Source: Myxococcales bacterium (GTDB lineage: Bacteria; Myxococcota; Bradymonadia; UBA7976; UBA1532). From it: a stretch of DNA of 9,770 nucleotides. Position numbers and translations under genes: made by a program. Within the stretch, counting starts at the first letter, position 1; each line of letters starts with the position of its first letter. The stretch spans positions 1 to 9,770 of the forward strand of contig JAGQJJ010000092.1 in the NCBI GenBank assembly GCA_020430675.1, in the 5' to 3' direction. Below the pieces are notes generated by a model. It saw nothing but the letters and a program-made list of their open reading frames with translations, did no database searches and was not told where the DNA came from. Of this stretch, positions 1-8,818 are shown piece by piece.

Positions 1-13
1 CAGGGGTGGTTTC

Positions 14-48
14 GGGGGGCGTACGGTTTTTCGAGAGCGTCTCCCCCC
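14..48 (+). other. GC inverted repeat in the leader of the sigma factor gene
   Basis: Six G (14-19) can pair with six C (43-48) around a 23-nt loop, just upstream of the sigma factor's ribosome site. It could be a leader hairpin or the 3' end of an upstream transcript. No U-tract follows, and the upstream gene lies outside the window. I see no clear promoter in bases 1-69. Low confidence. Confidence 0.2.
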
Positions 49-69
49 AGACCCCACTGGAGAACGACC

Positions 70-684
70 ATGGACGAGCGGGACGAAATGCGCGAGCACG
101 AGGCCGAACTGCTCGAACGCGCGCGAGCCGGCGACGAGGCGGCGTTCACCGAGCTCGTCGCGCCTCTCCGGGAGCGCATCTACTGGCGCGCGGCCAAGGC
201 GGTCGGCGACCTCGACGAAGCCGAGGACGTCACCCAAGAGACCCTGATGCGGGCCTTCACCCGCATCGACACCTTCCGCGGTGACGCCCGCTTCAGCTCG
301 TGGCTGTACATGGTGGGCAGCAACTGCATCCGCATGCACCTGCGCACCCGCCGCCGCAAGGGCGCGCAGCGCATGGACGACCACCTCACCGAGATCGAGC
401 GCGACGAGAACATCATCAGCGACGCGGCCCCGGTGCTGCCGCCCGACGAGATGGCGATGAGCGTGCAGCTCATGGACGCCATCGGCGAGGCGATCTCGAA
501 TCTGCCGCCGCAGTATGGCAGCATCCTGCGCCTGTGGGTCGAGGATGGCCTCGACCTCAAGCAGATCCATGAGCGCTCCGGCCTCTCGATCGCGGCCATC
601 AAGTCGCGGTTGCACCGGGCGCGACGCCGTCTGAAGGACGCCATCGAGGCGCAGTACGGGGTCGGAGCGCTGCTCGCCGCGTAA
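70..684 (+). CDS. ECF-type (sigma-70 family) RNA polymerase sigma factor
   Basis: This 204-residue protein has the two-domain layout of extracytoplasmic-function sigma factors, which direct core RNA polymerase to a dedicated promoter set. Region 2 spans about residues 14-90, with the DVTQET motif at 53-58 and FSSWLY at 75-80, the segment that melts the -10 element. An acidic linker of about 50 residues follows. Region 4 (about 140-190) carries LPPQY at 145-149 and a helix-turn-helix ending in IKSRLHRARRRL, which binds the -35 element. The ATG is supported by GGAGA at 59-63, six bases upstream. No anti-sigma gene (zinc-binding or membrane type) follows, and there is no extra C-terminal domain, so its control is not visible here. 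The next gene is a DUF547 membrane protein 65 bp downstream. The family call is firm; the ECF subgroup and regulon are unknown. Confidence 0.93.
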   Translation: MDERDEMREHEAELLERARAGDEAAFTELVAPLRERIYWRAAKAVGDLDEAEDVTQETLMRAFTRIDTFRGDARFSSWLYMVGSNCIRMHLRTRRRKGAQRMDDHLTEIERDENIISDAAPVLPPDEMAMSVQLMDAIGEAISNLPPQYGSILRLWVEDGLDLKQIHERSGLSIAAIKSRLHRARRRLKDAIEAQYGVGALLAA

Positions 685-711
685 ATCGGCCTGCCAGCCT
701 TTGGGTGGGGC

Positions 712-737
712 CATTTGCGCTGCGAGCATTTGCGCTG
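712..737 (+). repeat. 11-bp direct repeat (catttgcgctg), two copies 15 bp apart
   Basis: The 11-mer catttgcgctg occurs at 712-722 and again at 727-737, in the short gap between the sigma factor and the DUF547 gene and next to the latter's ribosome site. The spacing is about 1.5 helical turns. It could be an operator or a chance duplication. If the GTG at 705 were the start, the repeat would encode a duplicated FAL motif. Confidence 0.55.
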
Positions 738-742
738 GGGGA
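737..742 (+). promoter_or_regulatory. Ribosome binding site that sets the DUF547 start
   Basis: GGGGGA lies seven bases before the GTG at 750. The in-frame GTG at 705 has no comparable site. Starting at 750 puts Met-Arg directly before the hydrophobic helix, as expected for a membrane anchor. Confidence 0.6.
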
Positions 743-749
743 CTGTGCC

Positions 750-1553
750 GTGCGCTCGTTGGGCTCCGCCTGGCTCGTGCTGTTGGCCGCGGGCATCGCG
801 GTCGTGCTTTTCTGGTTCCGGCCGGGCGGCGTGTCCGGCCCGCGGCCCGAGCCGGTGCCCGTCGAGGGCAAAGGCTTCGAGCACAGCGCCTTCACCAAGG
901 TGTTGCAGGCGGTGGTCGGCGCCGATGGCCGCGTCGATTACGCCGCCCTGCGCGCCGACCCCGGGCCGCTCGACCATTACCTCGGCCAGCTGCGCGCCGT
1001 CGGCCCCGGCAACGCGCCGCATCGCTTCAAGACGCACGACGACCGGCTGGCCTACTACCTCAACGCCTACAACGCCTTCATGCTCGCCGCGGTGCGCGAC
1101 CACTGCCCCATCACCGACGTGCAATCGGTCTACCCCGGCGGCGGCCTCTTCTGGCGCATCTCGTTCCTCATCGGCGAAGAGGAGGTCACCCTCAGCGCGC
1201 TCGAGAGCGAGCTGATCCGCGGGGTGATGCAGCGCACGCCGGCGGCGCATTTTGCGCTGATCAAGGCGGCGAAAGGCTTTCCGCCCCTGCCGCGTGAGGC
1301 GTTCGAATCGAGCACGCTGCACGCCCAGCTCGACGCGCTGGTGAAAAACGCGCTCACGCTGCCGCAAATCGCGCACCGCGAAGGCGACGTGCTCAAGCTC
1401 AGCGAGCTGTTCAACTGGTACGCCGCCGACTTCGACCCGCCCGAGAAAGAATGGCTGCGTGCGCGGGTGCCGGCGCTGGTCGAAGGCGACCCGCGGGTGG
1501 AATATCCGCCGTTTGACTGGTCGCTCAACGGCGACTGCGGGACCGGCGGCTGA
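750..1553 (+). CDS. DUF547 domain protein with N-terminal membrane anchor
   Basis: With the GTG start at 750 this is 267 residues. Residues 7-23 form a hydrophobic helix (SAWLVLLAAGIAVVLFW) preceded by Arg, so the rest is predicted to lie outside the cytoplasmic membrane. The body matches DUF547: YYLNAYNAFM at 102-111, an HFAL...PPL segment at 167-180, VLKLSELFNWY near the C-terminus and a closing FDWSLNGD. The biochemical role of DUF547 is not established; a papain/transglutaminase-like fold has been suggested for the family (from memory). Unusually, the region that in many members carries two cysteines (HFA-x-N-C...S-C-P-P) reads HFALIKAAKGFPP here and has none. The sigma factor gene lies just upstream, so co-transcription is possible. 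An alternative start is the GTG at 705 (282 residues), which I consider less likely. Family confident, function unknown. Confidence 0.85.
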   Translation: MRSLGSAWLVLLAAGIAVVLFWFRPGGVSGPRPEPVPVEGKGFEHSAFTKVLQAVVGADGRVDYAALRADPGPLDHYLGQLRAVGPGNAPHRFKTHDDRLAYYLNAYNAFMLAAVRDHCPITDVQSVYPGGGLFWRISFLIGEEEVTLSALESELIRGVMQRTPAAHFALIKAAKGFPPLPREAFESSTLHAQLDALVKNALTLPQIAHREGDVLKLSELFNWYAADFDPPEKEWLRARVPALVEGDPRVEYPPFDWSLNGDCGTGG

Positions 1554-1566
1554 TCACGTCAGACAC

Positions 1567-1597
1567 TTGCCAGCGGGCCCCGAATCATGGTTATAGG
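1567..1597 (+). promoter_or_regulatory. Candidate sigma-70 promoter upstream of the receiver gene (distal)
   Basis: TTGCCA (1567-1572, 5/6 match to TTGACA) is followed 19 bases later by TATAGG (1592-1597, 4/6 match to TATAAT). The gap is slightly long. It lies in the 146-bp region after the DUF547 stop. Promoter rules for this organism are unknown. Confidence 0.3.
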
Positions 1598-1600
1598 AGA

Positions 1601-1630
1601 TTGACGCACCGGCGTGGCCCATGCTACCCC
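1601..1630 (+). promoter_or_regulatory. Candidate promoter upstream of the receiver gene (proximal)
   Basis: TTGACG (1601-1606, 5/6) is followed after 18 bases by TACCCC (1625-1630) with an extended TGC in front of it. The -10 match is poor, but the same TGCTACCC string occurs before the zinc-ribbon gene at 8989-8996. The predicted leader would be about 65 nt. Confidence 0.35.
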
Positions 1631-1699
1631 GGTCGTCGCCTGTCTCGCTCAGGGGCGCCCTGTGGTCGCCCACCGACGCGACCCTGGAGGCGCTGAAAC

Positions 1700-2518
<819 letters not shown>

Positions 2519-2533
2519 CCCCGTTTCAACCTC

Positions 2534-2567
2534 GGGGGAACGCCGGCGCGGTCGGCGCAACGCCCCC
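2534..2567 (+). terminator. GC-rich hairpin between the receiver gene and valS
   Basis: Nested stems are possible: ggggg (2534-2538) with ccccc (2563-2567), enclosing cgccg (2541-2545) with cggcg (2553-2557). It begins 15 bases after the receiver stop, where a terminator would be expected. No U-run follows, so it may instead be a leader structure for valS or chance pairing in GC-rich DNA. Confidence 0.25.
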
Positions 2568-2613
2568 GCTGCTTCGCTCCCCCGGTTCAATCCTGCCGTT
2601 GCCCTTGCGGTGT

Positions 2614-2618
2614 GGAGG
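2614..2618 (+). promoter_or_regulatory. Ribosome binding site that sets the valS start
   Basis: GGAGG lies five bases before the ATG at 2624. It overlaps the alternative in-frame GTG at 2612, which has no such site of its own. The ATG is therefore the likely start. Confidence 0.7.
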
Positions 2619-2623
2619 CTCCG

Positions 2624-5296
2624 ATGAGCGAACCCCTCAACAAGACCTACGATCACCGAGACGTTGAGGCGCGGTGGTATCGCTTCTGGCGCGAAGGCGG
2701 CTATTTCACGCCTGACGCCCAGCGCGACGCCGAGCCCTTCACCATCGTCATCCCCCCGCCGAACGTGACCGGCAGCCTGCACATCGGGCACGCGCTGACG
2801 CTGACGATTCAGGACGTGCTCATCCGCTACAAGCGCATGTGCGGCTACAACGCGCTCTGGCTGCCCGGTACCGACCACGCGGGCATCGCCACGCAGATGG
2901 TGGTTGAGCGCGAGCTGGCCAAAGAGGGCGTCAGCCGCTTCGACCTGGGCCGCGAGAAGTTCATCGAGAAGGTGTGGGAGTGGAAGCAGGTCTACCACGC
3001 CCGCATCACCCGCCAGACCGAGGCATTGGGCGCTTCGGTCGACTGGACGCGCGAGCGCTTCACGATGGACGAGGGCCTCTCGCGCGCCGTGCGCGAGGTC
3101 TTCGTGCGGCTGTACGAAGAGGGGCTGATCTACCGCGATGACCGTCTGGTCAACTGGTCGCCGGGCTGCCAGACGGTGATCAGCGACCTCGAAGTCGTCT
3201 ACGAAGAGCGCCAGGGCAGCCTGTGGCATATCGCCTACCCGGTCGCCGACAGCAACGAGCGGCTGGTGGTCGCAACCACGCGCCCCGAGACCATGCTCGG
3301 CGACACCGCGGTCGCGGTGCACCCCGATGACCCACGCTACAAGCACCTGATCGGCCGCGAGGTCGACCTGCCGCTCACCGGTCGGCGCATCCCGATCATC
3401 GCCGATCCGGTGCTGGTCGACATGGCGTTCGGCACCGGGGCGGTGAAGGTGACGCCGGCCCACGACCCCAATGACTTCGAGACCGGCAAGCGCCACGGCC
3501 TGCCGATGATCAGCGTGCTCGACCTGCAAGCGCGCATCAACGAGAACGGGCCGCCCGCCTACCAGGGCATGGACCGCTTCAAGGCGCGCGCCGCGATCGT
3601 CGCCGATCTGGAGAAGGCCGGGCTGCTGGTCGAGATCAAACCGCACGTCAACAACGTCGGCACCTGCCAACGCAGCGGCGTGGTCGTCGAGCCGATGCTG
3701 TCGAAGCAGTGGTACGTGCGCGTCGAGCCACTGGCCCGGCCGGCCGCCGAAGCGGTGCGCGACGGCCGCACGCGCATCGTGCCCGAGACATGGGAGAAGA
3801 CGTACTTCCACTGGATGGACAACATCCGCGACTGGTGCATCAGCCGGCAGCTTTGGTGGGGCCACCAGATCCCGGCCTGGCATTGCGCCGATTGCGGCGA
3901 AGTGACCGTCGCCATTGAGGATCCGAGCGCCTGCGCCCATTGCGGTTCGGGGCGGCTCACCCAGGATCCCGACGTGCTCGACACCTGGTTTTCGAGCGGT
4001 CTTTGGCCCTTCTCGACCCTGGGCTGGCCCGACCGGACCGATTACCTCAAGACGTTCTTCCCGACCACGGTCATGGAGACCGGCTTTGACATCATCTTCT
4101 TCTGGGTCGCCCGGATGATGATGATGGGCCTGCACTTCATGGGCGAGGTGCCCTTCCGCACCGTGCTGCTGCACGCGATGGTGCGCGATGAGCACGGCCA
4201 GAAGATGTCGAAGACCAAGGGCAACGTCATCGACCCGCTCGACGTGTCGAACGATTACGGCGCCGACAGCCTGCGGTTGACGCTGGCGATGCTCGCCGGA
4301 CAAGGGCGGGACATCAAGATGTCGGTCCGCCAGATCGAGGGGCAGCGCAACTTCGTCAACAAGGTCTGGAACGCCTGCCGCTTTGCGCTGCTCAACCTGG
4401 ACGATTTCGACCCGGCCGCGCCGGCGCCAAAATCGGTCGGGCGCATCGATCGCTGGATTCTGAGCCGCCTGGCCCGCGTGACCGAGACGGTGGAGCGCGC
4501 GTTTGACGCGCTGACCATCAACGAAGCGGCCCAGGCGCTGTACGGCTTCTTCTGGAACGAGCTGTGCGACTGGTACATCGAGCTGGCCAAACCCGTGCTC
4601 TACGCCGCCGACGCGCCCGAAGCGCGCCACGCCACGCGGCATACGCTGACCCGCGTGCTCGACGCCGCGCTGCGGCTGCTGCATCCCTTCATGCCGTTTG
4701 CATCGGAGGAGATCTGGCAGAAACTGCCGCTGGGCGCCGATCGGCCCGAGGCGCTGATCATCGCTGACTATCCCCGGGCGGGTACCCTGCCGATCGACGA
4801 AGCAGCCGAGGCCGAGGTCGGCTTGCTGCAAGAGATCATCACCGCGGTGCGCAACATTCGCGGCGAGCTGGGCGTGTCGGCCAGCAAAGCGGTGCGCGCG
4901 GTCATTCGCGCCAGCGACGCGGCGACCAAGGTGCTGCTCGACGACGAGTCGCTGTTGCTCGGCCGGTTGGCCCGGCTCGACGAGTTGAAGGTGCAGATCG
5001 GCGGCGACCGACCCAAGGGCGCGGCGATGCAGCTCGCCGGCAGCGTCGAGGTGCATGTGCCGTTGGCCGGGTTGATCGACTTCAACGAAGAGCTGGGCCG
5101 GCTCGACAAGGCGATGGCCAAGGAGCAGAAGGCGCTTGATCAGGTCGCGCGCAAGCTGGGCAATCCGAGCTTTGTCGACAACGCGCCGGCCGAGATCGTC
5201 GAGAAGGAGCGCGCTCGCCAGGCCGAGCACGCGGCCAATCTGGCCAAGCTCAGCGCCAGCCGCGACCGCATCGCCGCGCTCGCCGCCGACGGCTGA
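2624..5296 (+). CDS. valS: Valyl-tRNA synthetase
   Basis: This cytoplasmic class I synthetase (890 residues, usual size for ValRS) attaches valine to tRNA-Val using ATP. Landmarks in order: the HIGH motif at 53-56 after [15 protein letters not shown] at 82-87; the CP1 editing domain, which removes mischarged threonine, with TTRPET at 218-223; a four-cysteine zinc site (C421, C424, C437, C440); DTWFSS at 453-458; and KMSKT at 527-531 in place of the commoner KMSKS. An anticodon-binding helical domain follows from about residue 607, with [13 protein letters not shown]. The C-terminal tRNA-binding coiled-coil arm runs from about 820 to the end ([12 protein letters not shown] onward). The GTG-started form (from 2612) would add only MEAP. 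No T-box or other leader regulator is evident. The 3' end overlaps the convergent minus-strand gene by 47 bp. Confidence 0.98.
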   Translation: MSEPLNKTYDHRDVEARWYRFWREGGYFTPDAQRDAEPFTIVIPPPNVTGSLHIGHALTLTIQDVLIRYKRMCGYNALWLPGTDHAGIATQMVVERELAKEGVSRFDLGREKFIEKVWEWKQVYHARITRQTEALGASVDWTRERFTMDEGLSRAVREVFVRLYEEGLIYRDDRLVNWSPGCQTVISDLEVVYEERQGSLWHIAYPVADSNERLVVATTRPETMLGDTAVAVHPDDPRYKHLIGREVDLPLTGRRIPIIADPVLVDMAFGTGAVKVTPAHDPNDFETGKRHGLPMISVLDLQARINENGPPAYQGMDRFKARAAIVADLEKAGLLVEIKPHVNNVGTCQRSGVVVEPMLSKQWYVRVEPLARPAAEAVRDGRTRIVPETWEKTYFHWMDNIRDWCISRQLWWGHQIPAWHCADCGEVTVAIEDPSACAHCGSGRLTQDPDVLDTWFSSGLWPFSTLGWPDRTDYLKTFFPTTVMETGFDIIFFWVARMMMMGLHFMGEVPFRTVLLHAMVRDEHGQKMSKTKGNVIDPLDVSNDYGADSLRLTLAMLAGQGRDIKMSVRQIEGQRNFVNKVWNACRFALLNLDDFDPAAPAPKSVGRIDRWILSRLARVTETVERAFDALTINEAAQALYGFFWNELCDWYIELAKPVLYAADAPEARHATRHTLTRVLDAALRLLHPFMPFASEEIWQKLPLGADRPEALIIADYPRAGTLPIDEAAEAEVGLLQEIITAVRNIRGELGVSASKAVRAVIRASDAATKVLLDDESLLLGRLARLDELKVQIGGDRPKGAAMQLAGSVEVHVPLAGLIDFNEELGRLDKAMAKEQKALDQVARKLGNPSFVDNAPAEIVEKERARQAEHAANLAKLSASRDRIAALAADG

Positions 5297-6812
5297 GCAG
5301 CGCAAGGCCAACCGCCAACCACCACGCAGGCGCTCGCGGGCGCGGTGCGGCCATCGCGCACCCGTCAGACCCCGTCGACCCGGGCGCCGGGTCAGCGTCA
5401 TGAACCGTGGCGTCAAGCGGCCCTGCACCCGCGTCAAGCGAGCCCAGGTCCGGCGCCGGCTCGGGCAGGCTCCCGTCCGGCGGCGCCCCGTCGGGCGCGC
5501 ACCCGGCGTCGGACGCCGCACAATGGCGGGGTGACCCCACACAGCACGCCTCGGCCGGGCAATCGGCCGACGTCAGGCAGCCTGGCGCGCAGCGGCCCAC
5601 CTCGCGCTCGTCGGGCACGCAGACCGCGTCTTCGGTGGCGCAATCGGTTCGATCGAGGCAAGATCCGCCAGGTGGCACGCTCCCGGGCGGCACAACAAGC
5701 CGGGCGGCGACCAGCGTGCTGGCGAGCCGCAGGCCGTCCGCGGTGTCGGCGGCGGCCGCGGTCGCAAACGCAGCCGTCCAATCGAGCCGCAACGCATCGG
5801 CGGCGGCACGCGCGGGCTCCACCTCATCGGCGGCCCGCGCTGCCACGGCAAACACCGCGCTGAAGACGCGGCGGCTCGCCTCGAAGCCCGGGACGCGCGG
5901 CCCCTCGCTCTCCGCGACCGCGGCGAAGTCGACCATCTCGGCGACGCCGGTCGCGCTCGCCGGCTCGCCGGTGCGCCAGGTGGGCGGCGCCCAGCGGGGA
6001 TTGGGCACCCCGCCGCGGTCCGGATCGCCACACCACCAGCCCTCGGGCGAGACGAGCTGCACCGGCGGCACGGCTTCGATCGGCAGCAGTCCCATCAGGT
6101 AACGATCAGCGGCCTGGTAACCGATGACCGTCGGCACCTCGGCCCGCCAGCGCTCGGGGGCCACGGCGCGCCAGTCCTCGCCCTCCATCGCCGAGCCCCC
6201 CAGGGTGGCGAAGTGGCTCCAATGGGCGCAGTCGCGGCCCAAGAGCCGCGTCTGCAGGTCGAGCGCGGCGTCGGGCAGACGCACATAGACCCCCCAGCGA
6301 TGGCCGATCTCCTGCAGGAAGAGCGCGCGGCCCAGCGCGGCGCGGTCGCCCGCGTGCGCGGTCACCGCGTTGGCGAAGATCAGCCCGTCGAGGCGGCCGG
6401 TGATGAAGCGAAACGTCTCGCTCGCTTCCAGGTGCCGGTAGCCGATGCCGCGCACATCGTTGGCCATCGGCAGGTAGAACGCCGCCGGCTCGGCGACCGG
6501 GAACGTGGTCAGGATGACGATGAAATGCGGATCGAGGCCCGGCTGCGCCTGTCGCACGCCATCGACCAGCGTGAAGAGCGCCCGCTCCAGCACCGCGGGG
6601 TCGGCCCAATCGCCGTCGAACTCGCCCCCGGTGGCGCGCACGACAATGACCTCGCCTTGGGGCTCGACGTCGAGCCGACGCGCACGCGGCGCGGCTTCGG
6701 CCGCGGCCAGACGGGCGACAAGGCCGGCGCGGGCCGCGCGTACCGCAGGATGCATGGTGTGGTCGGGAAGGCCGCCCGGCGCCGCGAGCAGCAACGCCAG
6801 GGCGAGGGACAA
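5250..6812 (-). CDS. Secreted zincin-like protein with QEIGH motif, Cys-rich segment and MYXO-CTERM-type tail
   Basis: This 520-residue product appears exported: it starts with a hydrophobic stretch ([13 protein letters not shown]). A putative protease-like domain follows (about 45-350). The expected zinc motif HExxH reads QEIGHRW (Q167, E168, H171), and downstream [13 protein letters not shown] and DRYLMGL resemble segments I recall in myxobacterial putative metalloproteases. Residues 385-438 contain ten cysteines, in spacings like those of the neighbouring lipoprotein. An Asp/Pro/Gly-rich linker follows. The C-terminus has Gly-Cys (C485), the hydrophobic [10 protein letters not shown] and SRRRRARR: the MYXO-CTERM layout, known to be processed by myxosortase for surface display. 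The start is TTG, 8 nt after the upstream stop and without a clear ribosome site, so translation is probably coupled to the lipoprotein gene. The true N-terminus could lie further upstream, overlapping that gene. Active-protease status is doubtful because of Gln167. Confidence 0.8.
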   Translation of the reverse strand: MSLALALLLAAPGGLPDHTMHPAVRAARAGLVARLAAAEAAPRARRLDVEPQGEVIVVRATGGEFDGDWADPAVLERALFTLVDGVRQAQPGLDPHFIVILTTFPVAEPAAFYLPMANDVRGIGYRHLEASETFRFITGRLDGLIFANAVTAHAGDRAALGRALFLQEIGHRWGVYVRLPDAALDLQTRLLGRDCAHWSHFATLGGSAMEGEDWRAVAPERWRAEVPTVIGYQAADRYLMGLLPIEAVPPVQLVSPEGWWCGDPDRGGVPNPRWAPPTWRTGEPASATGVAEMVDFAAVAESEGPRVPGFEASRRVFSAVFAVAARAADEVEPARAAADALRLDWTAAFATAAAADTADGLRLASTLVAARLVVPPGSVPPGGSCLDRTDCATEDAVCVPDEREVGRCAPGCLTSADCPAEACCVGSPRHCAASDAGCAPDGAPPDGSLPEPAPDLGSLDAGAGPLDATVHDADPAPGSTGSDGCAMAAPRPRAPAWWLAVGLALLSRRRRARRCGRGWR

Positions 6813-6820
6813 AAGCGCGC

Positions 6821-8800
6821 TCAGCGGGGCAGCGCGTCGCGGCAGGTCTCGTTCGGGGTCACCGGCGCGCAGGCGAAGCTGCCATCGACCACGCGGCCGG
6901 CCCCATCAAGCTGCGGCGAACATGAGAAGCCAGGGGCGCAGATCTGATCGTCGGGGCCCGAGCAGGGCACCAGGCAGGCGTTGCCTTCGCCCAGATTGCC
7001 GAAGCTGATCTTGCTGCAAACATTGCCGCCACCACAGGTGGTCGTGCCATCAAAGGCGCAGGGCATGCAGACATCGGCCGGGCGACACACGCGGACGGCG
7101 TTGGCGCCGGCCAGCGGGCGGGTGCGCTCGCAGGTGAAGCCGGCCCCGCAGTCCTCGTTGCCGCGGCAGGGCGCCTCGCAGAAGCCGGGCACGGTCAGGT
7201 CGGTCGAGCGCGGCTGGCAGTTGGCGGCGCGGCAATCTTCGTCGGCGGCGCAGTCGGCGCCCGGCGCGCCGCCGGTGCGACCGGCGAAGCAGAGCGTCTC
7301 GGCGATGGGCGGGTCGGTCTCGATGACGTTGAGCCGGCAGTGCTCGGCGTCACCGCAATCGGTGTCGTTCGAACACGCGGCCAGCGAGCTGCCGGCGGCG
7401 CCGATCAGGTTGGCCGGCACGCAGACGCCGCCCGCCGCGCCGCCCAGGTCGAGCGCAAAGCAGACCGAGCCGGCGGCGCAGTCGCGCGTGTCGCGGCAGA
7501 CCTCGCTGCAGAAGGTGTTGTTGCCCGTCGAGCGCAGGCAGAGCGACTCGGTGTGGCACGGCTGCACGCCGCTGCACTGCGCGCCATAATCGACCGCGTT
7601 GTTGGGGATCGCAGCGCAGCGGCCGGCCGCGTGGGGCTCCTCGACATAGCGGCCGCCTTCGAGCTGGCCGCTGATGTAGTACTCGCAGGCCTCTTCAGCC
7701 ACGTTGCCGGCGGCGGCGCAGTCGGCGTCGACCTGGCAGTTGCGGCCCGAGCCCGTGCGCTCGCCCTGGATGCAGATCTGCGCCGGCGCCGAACCCGGCT
7801 CGGCGCTGATGCCGAAGTTGATGATGTCGCAGTAGGCGCCCGGGCCGCAGTCGTCATCGGTGTTGCACATGCCCGAGCAGAAGCCCTCGCCGTCCTCATC
7901 ATCGAGGCAGGCAGCGCCCTGGCACTCGCGCTCGGCGGTGCAGACCTCACCCGGCTGGGCCATGCCCTCGTCGGTCTTGAGGCAGATGCCGCGCAGCACG
8001 GTGTCGGAGTTGAACTCGAAGCCGAGCGCGCAGGTGAAGCCGTCATCGCAGTCGGCGTTGCGCTCGCAATAGGTCGGCAGGCAGACGTCGAGGGTCACGC
8101 CGATGTCGAAGTCCTTGAAGCAGCGCCAGCCGTCGGGGCAGGCGGTGCTCTCTTCGTTCGACGGGTCGCAAAGCGAGGTGCAGGTCGAGAAGAGGCACAT
8201 GTCGTTGGCACAGAAGACGCCCGCCTCTTCATTGCACGCCTCGCCGACGTCGCGGCCGCCGGCGGTGGCCGGCTGGCAGACCCCGCCGTAGTTGCGGTCG
8301 GGCGCGTAGATGAGGCCCCACTTGCAGACCTCGTCTTCGTTGTCGCACCGGCCGTCGCGGCCACGGTCGCAGCGCTGGTTGCTGCCCGGCGCGCACACGC
8401 CGCTCGTGCCGTCGCTCAGACAGTGGTACTCGGCGCCGTACGGGCCGTCGACCGCGTTGGCGCACTCATGGTCTTCGGTGCAGTTGACGGTGCAGTAGCC
8501 GTAATCCGAGTTGAAGGCGCCCGGATAGGTGCAATCGCCGGTCGTGCACTGCCCGTTGAGGCAGTCGGGCCAATCGGCCGAGTCGCTGCTGCAGCCATCG
8601 GGCCGCGCACACTCGGCGCCGAGGCCGCTGTTGTTCTCACCCGGCGGCGGGGTCTCTTCGCTGGTCCAGCCACCCGGCGGCAGGCGGCCCGCGTCTTCCC
8701 GGTGAACCGGCTGTTCGCGCTGCTCGCCTTCGTCCGCATCTTCGGCGCATCCCCAGGCGACCAACGCCGCGAGCAGCACCCACCAGAGCCTTACAACCAT
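6821..8800 (-). CDS. Very cysteine-rich putative outer-surface lipoprotein
   Basis: This is a 659-residue predicted lipoprotein. The signal peptide is VVRLWWVLLAALVAWG, with the lipidated Cys at position 18 (AWGC lipobox). An acidic, Pro-rich linker (19-63) leads to about 590 residues with 68 further cysteines. They recur in units of the type C-x(3-5)-D-C-x(4-5)-C, such as CNTDDDCGPGAYC and CSNDTDCGDAEHC, usually separated by 10-20 residues with Gly/Ala. The even number suits full disulfide pairing in an oxidising compartment. No enzymatic motif is visible; similar Cys-rich proteins are frequent in Myxococcota, and their roles are mostly unknown. The ATG at 8800 is chosen for GGGGAGG five bases upstream; starting at 8866 would add 22 non-signal residues across the likely promoter. 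It is first in a two-gene unit with the MYXO-CTERM protein gene. Confidence 0.87.
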   Translation of the reverse strand: MVVRLWWVLLAALVAWGCAEDADEGEQREQPVHREDAGRLPPGGWTSEETPPPGENNSGLGAECARPDGCSSDSADWPDCLNGQCTTGDCTYPGAFNSDYGYCTVNCTEDHECANAVDGPYGAEYHCLSDGTSGVCAPGSNQRCDRGRDGRCDNEDEVCKWGLIYAPDRNYGGVCQPATAGGRDVGEACNEEAGVFCANDMCLFSTCTSLCDPSNEESTACPDGWRCFKDFDIGVTLDVCLPTYCERNADCDDGFTCALGFEFNSDTVLRGICLKTDEGMAQPGEVCTAERECQGAACLDDEDGEGFCSGMCNTDDDCGPGAYCDIINFGISAEPGSAPAQICIQGERTGSGRNCQVDADCAAAGNVAEEACEYYISGQLEGGRYVEEPHAAGRCAAIPNNAVDYGAQCSGVQPCHTESLCLRSTGNNTFCSEVCRDTRDCAAGSVCFALDLGGAAGGVCVPANLIGAAGSSLAACSNDTDCGDAEHCRLNVIETDPPIAETLCFAGRTGGAPGADCAADEDCRAANCQPRSTDLTVPGFCEAPCRGNEDCGAGFTCERTRPLAGANAVRVCRPADVCMPCAFDGTTTCGGGNVCSKISFGNLGEGNACLVPCSGPDDQICAPGFSCSPQLDGAGRVVDGSFACAPVTPNETCRDALPR

Positions 8801-8805
8801 GCCAG

Positions 8806-8812
8806 CCTCCCC
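8806..8812 (-). promoter_or_regulatory. Ribosome binding site that sets the lipoprotein start
   Basis: On the minus strand GGGGAGG stands five bases before the ATG at 8800. It is among the strongest Shine-Dalgarno matches in the window and rules in favour of the shorter form, whose N-terminus is directly a lipoprotein signal. Confidence 0.75.
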
Positions 8813-8818
8813 GTTGCC

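Noticed and set aside
180..1376. A 398-codon minus-strand frame across the sigma factor and DUF547 genes
   Set aside because: It is opposite two family-recognisable genes and has Arg-rich composition without motifs, signal or a convincing ribosome site.
5407..6947. Plus-strand frames of 231 and 244 codons opposite the MYXO-CTERM protein gene
   Set aside because: They mirror a coding strand with recognisable motifs (GHRW, Cys-rich segment, sorting tail). Their own translations are Ser/Ala/Arg-rich with no family features.
7050..8640. Recurring short strings such as gcagtcg across the lipoprotein gene, at first sight like a repeat array
   Set aside because: Spacing and flanks are irregular. 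They arise from repeated Asp-Cys codons in the cysteine modules and are not a CRISPR or tandem DNA repeat.
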